DNA of 64,000 nt from Pseudothermotoga sp. (GTDB lineage Bacteria; Thermotogota; Thermotogae; Thermotogales; DSM-5069), in the NCBI GenBank assembly GCA_003510135.1, contig DOKY01000036.1:16499-80498 (forward strand), in the 5' to 3' direction. Position 1 is the stretch's first letter. Each line of letters opens with the position of its first letter. The notes beneath the pieces are model-generated. The model ran no database searches. It worked only from the letters and a program-made list of their open reading frames with translations, and was not told where the DNA came from. Position numbers and translations under genes: made by a program. Shown piece by piece: positions 36,536 through 44,001 of the stretch.

Positions 36536-38322
36536 TCTTGAAGATGCTTCATGAAATACTGGATCGTGTTGAGAAACCCGCGAGGTACATCGGTGGTGAG
36601 TACAACCAAACCGTCAAGGATCCTTCGAGTGTGAAGTTGAGAGTGGGACTTCTGTTCCCGGACGTTTACGAGGTTGGGATGTCGAACCTTGGCTTGGCAA
36701 TCATCTACGACGTCCTCAACGATATGCAGAATGTATGGGCTGAGCGCATCTTCATGCCGTGGGTCGACATGATGAACATGATGAAAGATAGAAACCTTCC
36801 CCTGTTCACCATAGAATCGAAAACAGCGGTGAAAGATCTCGATCTGCTGGGTGTTTCTCTGCAGCACGAACTGCTTTACACAAACGTGTTGCACGCGCTG
36901 GATCTGGCAAAGATACCCCTGCTTGCTGAAGAAAGGACGGATACTGACCCCATCGTGATCGCCGGTGGGCCATGCACTGTGAATCCAGAACCCATCGCAC
37001 GGATCTTCGATGCGATGGTGGTTGGAGACGGAGAGGGTATCGCAAGGGAAATCGCACAGGTCCTGATAGAGACCAAGGGTATGAAGCGCCATGAAAGGCT
37101 CAAGGTTCTCTCAAAGATGGAAGGCGTCTACGTACCTGCGTTCTACGATGGATCCACACCACCCAGACCACTCGTGCAAGGTGCACCGGAAAAAGTGAGA
37201 AGAAGGATCGAACCAGTTCTCGTCAGGAAGTTGGCCAAACGCATCGTGCCACACATGCAGCTCGTGCACGACAGAATATCCGTCGAGATCATGAGAGGTT
37301 GCACGCGTGGCTGCAGGTTCTGCCAAGCCGGTTTCATCTACAGACCCGTCAGGGAAAAACTTTCGACCGAGGTCCTCGATGAGATTTTGAACGCCCTCAC
37401 GTGCACGGGATACGAAGAGGTTGGGTTGCTTTCGCTCTCGAGTGCCGATCACACAGCTATCTCGTCGATGGCCGAGGAGCTGAAGAAGGTTTCCGACATC
37501 AAAACGATCTCTGTTTCCATACCTTCCACGCGTCTGGATGCCTTTGGAGTGATGCTGGCGAACAATGTTGGAGGTGCGAGGAGGACGGGTTTGACCTTTG
37601 CACCCGAAGCGGGTACCCAGAGATTGAGAAACGTGATCAACAAGAACGTCTCGGAGGAAGATTTCGTCAGGGCGCTGCAACTTGCCAGAGACAGCGGATG
37701 GCGCAGGGTGAAGCTTTACTTCATGATCGGGTTGCCAACAGAAACGGACGAGGATCTCAGAGGCATAGTATCGATGAGTAAGGTTGCAAAACAGATCGGT
37801 TTCGACCTCGTCACCCTGTCCGTGGCGATGTTCATCCCAAAACCCCACACGCCGTTTCAATTCGCGGAGCAGAAAGGTCCGGAGTACTTCGAACACGCAA
37901 GAAAAATTTTGCTGCAAGCAAAGAGATTTGCGAAGATCGATTTTCACGATCCAAAAATGAGTTTGATCGAGGGGATCCTCTCACGAGGTGATAGAAAAAC
38001 GTTCTCAACAGTTTTGGACGCATACAGGTTGGGAGCGTGTTTCGACAGCTGGCAAAACCTGTTCGACTATCAGAAATGGTCAAAGGCCTTGGAAACAAAC
38101 GGGATAGACGTGAAGCAACAGCTGAGAGCAAGAACGCTCGATGAGCCCCTGCCTTGGGATCATATCGACACCGGGGTCGATAGGGCTTTCCTCGCAAAAG
38201 AATTTGAGAAGGCTCTTCGGGGTGAGACGACACCGGACTGTAGATGGGCTTGTCAGGCCTGCGGAGTGTGCAATTCCACGGTGAAAAACGTTCTGGAGAG
38301 ACATGTTGCTCAAACTTCTTGA
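36532..38322 (+). CDS. TIGR03960-family radical SAM protein
   Basis: A 596-residue radical SAM protein with a B12-binding-like N-terminal region (LLFPDVYEVGMSNLGLAI). The cluster motif is CTRGCRFCQAGFIYRP (about residue 257). LTFAPEAGTQRLRNVINKN and YFMIGLPTETDEDLRGI follow. The C-terminus has another Cys group, CRWACQACGVC, usual in this family. The reaction is unknown. In many bacteria a TIGR03936 gene and rplU/rpmA are nearby; here the partner is not seen. The ATG overlaps the PBP2 stop (ATGA). Confidence 0.9.
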   Translation: MILKMLHEILDRVEKPARYIGGEYNQTVKDPSSVKLRVGLLFPDVYEVGMSNLGLAIIYDVLNDMQNVWAERIFMPWVDMMNMMKDRNLPLFTIESKTAVKDLDLLGVSLQHELLYTNVLHALDLAKIPLLAEERTDTDPIVIAGGPCTVNPEPIARIFDAMVVGDGEGIAREIAQVLIETKGMKRHERLKVLSKMEGVYVPAFYDGSTPPRPLVQGAPEKVRRRIEPVLVRKLAKRIVPHMQLVHDRISVEIMRGCTRGCRFCQAGFIYRPVREKLSTEVLDEILNALTCTGYEEVGLLSLSSADHTAISSMAEELKKVSDIKTISVSIPSTRLDAFGVMLANNVGGARRTGLTFAPEAGTQRLRNVINKNVSEEDFVRALQLARDSGWRRVKLYFMIGLPTETDEDLRGIVSMSKVAKQIGFDLVTLSVAMFIPKPHTPFQFAEQKGPEYFEHARKILLQAKRFAKIDFHDPKMSLIEGILSRGDRKTFSTVLDAYRLGACFDSWQNLFDYQKWSKALETNGIDVKQQLRARTLDEPLPWDHIDTGVDRAFLAKEFEKALRGETTPDCRWACQACGVCNSTVKNVLERHVAQTS

Positions 38323-38920
38323 AGTTACCATCATTGTTGCAGGTTTCTTCGCTATTCAAAATCTGTCCAGATTGTTCAAGCCAGGGTTCAGGCTTGTGTC
38401 GCTTTCTGTCGCACAGGTGTGCTATGCAGTTCTCGTCTATCTCAGAAATCCGATCTTCAACTTTTCACCGCACCTGAAAGGATTTCTGCCTTTCGCTTTG
38501 CTTTTCATTTTGACCCTGTTTCTGGGAAGATTCCTCGGAGCAGCAGCGGCCAGTGTACAGTTCAGGCCCACCGTCATCAACTTCCTAACGCTGGGGTTGT
38601 TACTCCCCGTCTCAGAGGAAGTTCTGTTCAGGGGGACTTTGCTCGCTCTTTTCCCGAACGCGTTCTTCAACGGGATTCTGTTTTCCGTGTTTCATCTGTT
38701 CAATGTCTTTTCGAAGTTCGAGTCTTTTTCTCTCTACAATCTGGTCTACAGGTTCGCGGTCGGTTTCATCTTCGCCAGCTCAACGCTCACAACAAAAAGC
38801 CTGTTCTCTGCGATATCCTGCCATGTAATAAACAACTGCCTGGGAATACTATTGCCTTGGTTTGAACATGAAACCAAAAAACGCCGACATGACTGTGGCG
38901 GTAAAGAACAGAAGCAATGA
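38303..38920 (+). CDS. CPBP-family intramembrane protease
   Basis: A 205-residue membrane protein with about six to seven helices. The CPBP (CAAX protease and bacteriocin-processing) motifs are seen: SEEVLFRGTL (Glu-Glu and Arg), a conserved His in SVFHLFNVF, and ISCHVINNCLG (His and Asn). The target is unknown. ATG 38303 has CTGGAGAGAC upstream and lies 20 bases inside the radical SAM gene. The 3' end overlaps the convergent gene at 38849-39211 by 72 bases. Confidence 0.88.
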   Translation: MLLKLLEVTIIVAGFFAIQNLSRLFKPGFRLVSLSVAQVCYAVLVYLRNPIFNFSPHLKGFLPFALLFILTLFLGRFLGAAAASVQFRPTVINFLTLGLLLPVSEEVLFRGTLLALFPNAFFNGILFSVFHLFNVFSKFESFSLYNLVYRFAVGFIFASSTLTTKSLFSAISCHVINNCLGILLPWFEHETKKRRHDCGGKEQKQ

Positions 38921-39211
38921 AACAGAAACGGCCTTCATCGTGAGCGTTTGAACGACGAACTGCAGTGTTTCTTTCATGTAATAACCTATGAGAACGTAAC
39001 TCAAAATTCCCGCGACAACAAAGGAAAGCCCCAGAACCCACAGAGCTTTCGAAAAATGCCCAAACTCATGACCGACCCACCAGGACAGCACGAGCGAAAG
39101 TATCCAGACGAGGCTCGCCGGCAAGGGTGAAAACTCGTTCAAGAGTAATTCGAACACCACTGCATGGTAAGCGATGATCATAACGATTGTGAAGAAAACG
39201 ATCTTCTTCAC
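38849..39211 (-). CDS. Small membrane protein with HEFGH motif, unknown
   Basis: A 120-residue protein with four hydrophobic segments. Between helices two and three it has WWVGHEFGHFSK, which fits the zinc-peptidase pattern HExxH; in so short a protein this may be chance. The ATG at 39211 overlaps the stop of the preceding gene (ATGA), so it is the last gene of the opp operon. It overlaps the CPBP gene on the other strand by 72 bases. I do not recognise the family. Confidence 0.7.
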   Translation of the reverse strand: MKKIVFFTIVMIIAYHAVVFELLLNEFSPLPASLVWILSLVLSWWVGHEFGHFSKALWVLGLSFVVAGILSYVLIGYYMKETLQFVVQTLTMKAVSVSLLLFFTATVMSAFFGFMFKPRQ

Positions 39212-39627
39212 TCAAACCTCACCTCTAATGGTATGTACAGGTTGATCTTCAACCAGAGCCACTCGACCGAAACATTGCTGTAGCCTTCGGTGTGCCAGTC
39301 TTTTTGTTCGTAACCTGTCCAGGCACTTGTGACAAATTCGGCTTCGGGTCGATTGAACATGGAACTGGATACCATTTTCAGAACATTTCCTCTTCTATCG
39401 TAGAAATAGATCTGATAATCCACAGGGTGGATCTTCAATCCCTCGAAACCCTCAACCACGATCTTCCCAAAGATTGAACCATCCTCGAATCTGATCGTGC
39501 AAAGGGCCTTAGCACTGGAGAGCTTTCGAGCGTAATTTCTGTAAACGAAGACCCCGGCGGTGTAGTTCATCACCACCAGGGTCAGTGCGATCCAGAAAAC
39601 GATTTTCGGAAGATTAACTCGCTTCAC
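39208..39627 (-). CDS. Single-pass membrane protein coupled to opp operon, unknown
   Basis: About 139 residues if started at GTG 39627 (MKRVNLPKIVFW), with one N-terminal membrane helix (about 8-30) and an outside beta-rich domain (RFEDGSIFGKIVVEGFEGLK, DYQIYFYDRRGNVLKM, TGYEQKDWHTEGY). An upstream ATG at 39639 is also possible; neither has a clear ribosome site. It overlaps oppF by 14 bases. No recognised domain. Confidence 0.65.
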   Translation of the reverse strand: MKRVNLPKIVFWIALTLVVMNYTAGVFVYRNYARKLSSAKALCTIRFEDGSIFGKIVVEGFEGLKIHPVDYQIYFYDRRGNVLKMVSSSMFNRPEAEFVTSAWTGYEQKDWHTEGYSNVSVEWLWLKINLYIPLEVRFE

Positions 39628-40786
39628 CAGAGACAACATAGCAGGCCACGAAGTGCTTTGGAGCAACCTCTCTCAGAGGGGGATGATCGTTGTCCTCGCA
39701 GAACTTGACCGCATAGGGACACCTGTCGAAGAACCTGCATCGAGGCGGTGGATTTATGGGCCTGGGCACGCTACCCTTTATGTTTGGCTCACCCCTCTTC
39801 ATCTCAGGATCTGGTATTGGCACAGCTGCGAGTAACGCCTGAGTGTACGGGTGCAACGGGTTCTTCAACACCTCTTCGGTCGGCCCCCTCTCGACGATCT
39901 TTCCCAGATACATGACCGCGATGTCGTTGCTCATGTACCTGGCGACCGCAAGATCGTGAGTGATGTAAAGATAACTCATATCGTGTTCCTCGGCGAGTCT
40001 CATCATGAGTTTCATGACGCCTGTTCTTATAGACACATCGAGCATCGATGTCGGTTCGTCGGCAACCACGAAAGAAGGATTCAGTATGAGTGCTCTCGCT
40101 ATAGCCACACGCTGTCTCTGACCACCGGACAGTTCGTGCGGAAAGCGGAACATAAAAGTTTCCGGTGGTGTCAAACCAACATCAGCAAGCATTTTCGCCA
40201 CCATTTCTTCTCTTTCTTTCAGATTCCCCACACCATGTATGTTCAAAGGTTCGGCGACGATGTCGAATATGGTCATACGCGGGTTCAACGACTCGTATGG
40301 GTCCTGAAAGATCATCTGGATCCTGCGTCTCATCTGCCAGACACGTTCGCGCCGGTTCTGGAGCAGTTCGTCCACGAACTTCGCTTCGTTTCTACCCAGA
40401 TCCAGGAATCTCTGTGCATACAGAGCATCGATTCCTGTGACCGATTTCAACTGTTCATCGCTCATAGCTGCAAACTTCTTCACGTAAGTCTCGTGCACGT
40501 ACCTCTTCGCAGCCGATTCATCGTCGTACAAGAGTGGTGTCACATCTTCCTGTTCAACCACGATCCTACCGGACGTCGGTTCCTCCAGACCGACCAGCAC
40601 CCTTCCTGTGGTGGTCTTTCCACAACCGGACTCTCCCACCAGCGCGAGGGATTCTTTTCTGCGTATCTCGAAACTCACATCATCAACGGCATGAACAAAG
40701 AGCTTCACCTTTCCAAAGATCTTGCGTTCTGCAGGGAAGTACTTTCGGAGGTTTTCTATCTTCAACACCACATCGTTATTCTGCAT
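39614..40786 (-). CDS. oppF: Oligopeptide-type ABC transporter ATP-binding protein (OppF/DppF)
   Basis: A 390-residue ATPase of a family-5 importer. Walker A is GESGCGKTTTGR (51-62), the Q-loop MIFQDPY (Q161), the signature ELSGGQRQRVAIARAL and Walker B FVVADEPTSMLD. The C-terminal oligopeptide domain has the Cys pattern CRFFDRCPYAVKFC and VACY. Walker A and Q-loop are about 100 residues apart instead of the usual 45, owing to a charged helical insertion (about 85-145). ATG 40786 follows AGAGGTGG and overlaps oppD by 11 bases. Confidence 0.93.
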   Translation of the reverse strand: MQNNDVVLKIENLRKYFPAERKIFGKVKLFVHAVDDVSFEIRRKESLALVGESGCGKTTTGRVLVGLEEPTSGRIVVEQEDVTPLLYDDESAAKRYVHETYVKKFAAMSDEQLKSVTGIDALYAQRFLDLGRNEAKFVDELLQNRRERVWQMRRRIQMIFQDPYESLNPRMTIFDIVAEPLNIHGVGNLKEREEMVAKMLADVGLTPPETFMFRFPHELSGGQRQRVAIARALILNPSFVVADEPTSMLDVSIRTGVMKLMMRLAEEHDMSYLYITHDLAVARYMSNDIAVMYLGKIVERGPTEEVLKNPLHPYTQALLAAVPIPDPEMKRGEPNIKGSVPRPINPPPRCRFFDRCPYAVKFCEDNDHPPLREVAPKHFVACYVVSGEAS

Positions 40787-41774
40787 AGAACCGCACCACC
40801 TCTTTGGGTTGAACAGGATGATGGCACGCCACGAAATGGTTCTTTTCCAACTCGCGGTACTCAGGCTCCACCTCCGAACACACCGAATCCGCCTTTGGAC
40901 ATCGAGGAGCAAAACGGCAACCTTTCGGTGGGTTCAACAGGTTCGGTGGTTCACCCGGTATCGTCACCAGTTCTGTCTTCTCACCAACGGTGCTGGGGAA
41001 AGCATGCATCAGCCCGTACGTGTAGGGGTGCATGGGCTGCTTGAAGATCGTCACAGCGTCGGCCAGCTCGACGAACTTGCCAGCGTACATCACCGCTATC
41101 TTGTCGCTCACCTCCGCGATCACCGCGATATCGTGGGATATGTAGATCATTGCCATGTTCAGTTTCCTCTGGATCTTCCTGATCTCTTTCAGGATCCTGT
41201 CCTGAACGATGACATCGAGAGCCGTTGTTGGTTCGTCCGCTATTATGATCTTTGGATCGCACGCCAGGGCCATTGCGATGACCGCTCTCTGTTTCATACC
41301 TCCGCTGTACTGGTGGGGATACTGGTCCATGCGCGATGGGTCAAGACCTACGAGAGTGAACAGCTCTGCAACCTTCTGCCTGGCTTTGTCCAGAGGCATA
41401 TCCGGAAAATGGTTCTGAATGGCTTCGATGATTTGATCCCCCACCTTGTAGACAGGGTTCAGAGAGTTCATGGCGGCCTGGAATATCATCGAAATACCAC
41501 GCCACCTGTACTTTCTCATCTCAGATTCGGGTAGGTTCACCAGATCCACAGGCCCGTTACCCATATCGAACAGCACGCTACCGCCTTTGAACTCGGCGTT
41601 GTCCGGAAGCAGCCTGAGTATCGTCATAGATATAGAAGTTTTTCCACAGCCGGATTCGCCCACTATGCCCAGGCTTTCCCCCTGATCCAGATCGAAGCTG
41701 ATACCATCCACCGCCTTGACATAGCCCATCTTTGTCTTGTAATACATTCTCAGATCTCGCACCGACAGAAGCAC
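40776..41774 (-). CDS. oppD: Oligopeptide-type ABC transporter ATP-binding protein (OppD/DppD)
   Basis: A 332-residue ATPase partner of OppF. It starts MLLSVRDLRMYYKTK and has Walker A GESGCGKTSISM, the Q-loop MIFQAAMNSLNP, the signature QYSGGMKQRAVIAMAL, Walker B IIIADEPTTALD, and the C-terminal Cys cluster CRFAPRCPKADSVC. GTG 41774 was chosen because AAGAGGTGAT is four bases upstream; longer starts sit inside that site. It is 5 bases after oppC. Confidence 0.94.
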   Translation of the reverse strand: MLLSVRDLRMYYKTKMGYVKAVDGISFDLDQGESLGIVGESGCGKTSISMTILRLLPDNAEFKGGSVLFDMGNGPVDLVNLPESEMRKYRWRGISMIFQAAMNSLNPVYKVGDQIIEAIQNHFPDMPLDKARQKVAELFTLVGLDPSRMDQYPHQYSGGMKQRAVIAMALACDPKIIIADEPTTALDVIVQDRILKEIRKIQRKLNMAMIYISHDIAVIAEVSDKIAVMYAGKFVELADAVTIFKQPMHPYTYGLMHAFPSTVGEKTELVTIPGEPPNLLNPPKGCRFAPRCPKADSVCSEVEPEYRELEKNHFVACHHPVQPKEVVRFYAE

Positions 41775-41779
41775 CTGCA

Positions 41780-42760
41780 TCACCTCTTCCGCAATCTTGG
41801 ATTGACGATCTCTTCAAGTCCGCGTCCGAGGAAATAGAAGGAAGAACACAACAGCGTAATGCAGACACCCGCAGGTAGCCAAAGCCACCAGTACATTCCA
41901 ATGCTTGCGCCCATGAGGTATCCGGAAGACTCCGCCATCTGTATGATCACGCCCCAGCTCATTCGTATGTTCGCCAGACCGAGGAAGGAGAGCACCGCTT
42001 CGGTGAAAATGGCACCCGTGACGTTGAACATCATGTACAGAAAAGAGAGAGGCAAGATGTTCGGTATGATGTGTTTGAATATGATGTAAGCATCGCTGGC
42101 TCCGGTCGACTTTGCCGCGTCTATGAAAGGCCTCACTTTCACGGTCAAGGCCTGGGCTTTGAGAACGAGCGTTATGGAACCGAATCCCGCCAGGATACCC
42201 ATTATGAGGGCAAGCCTGAACAGCGTCAGCTCCATGAAAGCACTCAACACCATCAGCAAGGCCAGACTCGGGAATAGCATGACAATGTCCGCAAGTCTCA
42301 TGAAGAAAGTGTCTATAACGCCACCATAGTACGCCGCACTGGCGCCTATGATCGTGCCTATGATCACCGTTATGAGCGCAGCGGTGATACCGAGCACGAA
42401 CTCTCTCGGTGTGCTGTACATGATCATCGCCAAGATGTCCCTACCGAGCGGATCGGTTCCCAGTGGATGCCTCAAAGAGGGTGGAGATGGATGACTCATG
42501 ATGTCCGGATCGAAACCTACGATCGGATCATAGGGCATGAAGGTCTGATAACCAAAGGAATCATGTTTCCAAAACAGATTTTTCATTACTACGGGATAAA
42601 GAGGATACAACAAGCCGAAGATCGCAAAGAATATGATCACACCCAGGCCGAACAGGGCCAGCTTCTTCTCTTTGAACAGTTCCCAGCCGGTCCTGAGCGA
42701 TCTGATCCAAAGTTTCAATCTGATCTTCCATAGCGGTTCAGCAACAACCATTTCAGTCAC
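41780..42760 (-). CDS. oppC: Oligopeptide-type ABC transporter permease (OppC/DppC)
   Basis: A 326-residue inner-membrane permease with six helices and the usual PLGTDPLGRDILAMIMY stretch before helix two. The EAA loop that meets the ATPases is DAAKSTGASDAYIIFKHIIP. GTG 42760 follows GGGAGTGATCGAAA. It lies 14 bases after oppB. Confidence 0.94.
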   Translation of the reverse strand: MTEMVVAEPLWKIRLKLWIRSLRTGWELFKEKKLALFGLGVIIFFAIFGLLYPLYPVVMKNLFWKHDSFGYQTFMPYDPIVGFDPDIMSHPSPPSLRHPLGTDPLGRDILAMIMYSTPREFVLGITAALITVIIGTIIGASAAYYGGVIDTFFMRLADIVMLFPSLALLMVLSAFMELTLFRLALIMGILAGFGSITLVLKAQALTVKVRPFIDAAKSTGASDAYIIFKHIIPNILPLSFLYMMFNVTGAIFTEAVLSFLGLANIRMSWGVIIQMAESSGYLMGASIGMYWWLWLPAGVCITLLCSSFYFLGRGLEEIVNPRLRKR

Positions 42761-42774
42761 TTTCGATCACTCCC

Positions 42775-43926
42775 TCAATACCTTATGCGTGGATCGAGCA
42801 CCGCGTAGAGCACGTCAGCCACCAGATGCGCGATCAACACAAAGATACCCGTGAAGACCAAAAGGCCTATCAACAGGGGCGTATCCTGGGTGTTGAGAGC
42901 CTCCAGATATGCGCGTCCAATGCCCGGCCAGGAGAACATCGTTTCTGTAATGATACCGCCACCCACCGTGAATCCCAAGCTTATGACGAAGTTGGTGACC
43001 AGAGGCAGGAGTGCGTTCCTCGCCGCATGCTTGTCCCTGACAACGTTGTCCGGTAAACCTTTTGCCTTTGCGGTGGTGATGTAGTCTTCCCTGATGACGT
43101 CCAGCATCGTGTCGCGCATGACGAGCATGCTACCGGCGAACGAGTAGAGCGTCAAGGTCAAAACTGGTAAAACCATGTGCTTTATGATATCCCAGGCATA
43201 GGTCGAATAGCCCGAGAGGATCCAAATCACGATTGAAACAACAATCGTGGTAATCGAAGAAGTGTAAAGCACGGTTTTCTTTGCGGGAATCGTTTTGAGC
43301 CTGTTTGAAATCAGTAGTGCGATCAGAAAAACTATGAGGAACACCAAGGCCGTCAAAAGAAGTCTGATGAAGATCGTCTGTGCGGACAGAGGTGCGCTCT
43401 TCCACAGGTTCGGGTCAATGAACTGATTGAGAGGCAAGATCTTCAGAATCACACCGAACAACCAGATGTTGAAGATTGCAAGCAGCGGTAAGAAAATCGT
43501 CCAAAAGACGATCCCAACGAACGTGGTCGTTTTATCGAGCAAACCACTCCTCTTCCACGCCGCCCTTTTTCCAAGGTTGTATCCAAGCACGTAAGAAACG
43601 AGCGTGGAAGTGACGAACAGGAAGACTGTTCTTGGTAGCCTTTCTGCTATGATCGTCGTCACCCTGGTGGGAAAGTAGGAGAAGGAGATTCCCAGATCCA
43701 GCGTTAGAAAGTTTTTCATGTAGATCAGGTATCTGATGTGTGCGGGCTTGTCGAAGCCAAACTGTCGCTTCAAATTCTCCCTGATCTCCGGGGTGAGCTT
43801 TGGATTGAGAAGGTACTGATCGACGAAACTGCCCGGCATTGCCTCGATCAACCAGTACACCACCGTCACGTAGATGAACAGTAGCACAACTATTTGCAGC
43901 ACTCTCTTGCCGAGGAACTTCAGCAC
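42775..43926 (-). CDS. oppB: Oligopeptide-type ABC transporter permease (OppB/DppB), long form
   Basis: A 383-residue permease, longer than the usual 305-335. The start MLKFLGKRVLQIVVLLF, MPGSFVDQY, the EAA loop (EDYITTAKAKGLPDNVVRDK) and the C-terminus (ETMFSWPGIGRAYLEAL) are typical. The extra length is a middle segment (about 185-260) with two more hydrophobic stretches (LLLTALVFLIVFLIALLI and TTIVVSIVIWIL). GTG 43926 follows AAGGAGGAGATCGAGC and lies just downstream of the hairpin that ends oppA. Confidence 0.92.
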   Translation of the reverse strand: MLKFLGKRVLQIVVLLFIYVTVVYWLIEAMPGSFVDQYLLNPKLTPEIRENLKRQFGFDKPAHIRYLIYMKNFLTLDLGISFSYFPTRVTTIIAERLPRTVFLFVTSTLVSYVLGYNLGKRAAWKRSGLLDKTTTFVGIVFWTIFLPLLAIFNIWLFGVILKILPLNQFIDPNLWKSAPLSAQTIFIRLLLTALVFLIVFLIALLISNRLKTIPAKKTVLYTSSITTIVVSIVIWILSGYSTYAWDIIKHMVLPVLTLTLYSFAGSMLVMRDTMLDVIREDYITTAKAKGLPDNVVRDKHAARNALLPLVTNFVISLGFTVGGGIITETMFSWPGIGRAYLEALNTQDTPLLIGLLVFTGIFVLIAHLVADVLYAVLDPRIRY

Positions 43927-43945
43927 GCTCGATCTCCTCCTTTGT

Positions 43946-43977
43946 GAAAAACCCAACCGCCCGGGTGGGCGGTTGGG
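43946..43977 (-). terminator. Internal terminator/attenuator between oppA and oppB
   Basis: A perfect 11-base-pair stem (43952-43962 with 43967-43977; CCCAACCGCCC and GGGCGGTTGGG) with a 4-base loop is followed on the minus strand by five T. The oppB ribosome site comes right after. It should stop most transcripts after oppA and let some read into oppBCDF. Confidence 0.9.
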
Positions 43978-44001
43978 CACATCTACAGATTTACGAATTC
44001 A

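Noticed and set aside
39851..41044. A 397-codon plus-strand open frame opposite oppF and oppD
   Set aside because: Antisense of two ATPases with intact Walker motifs; no family resemblance.
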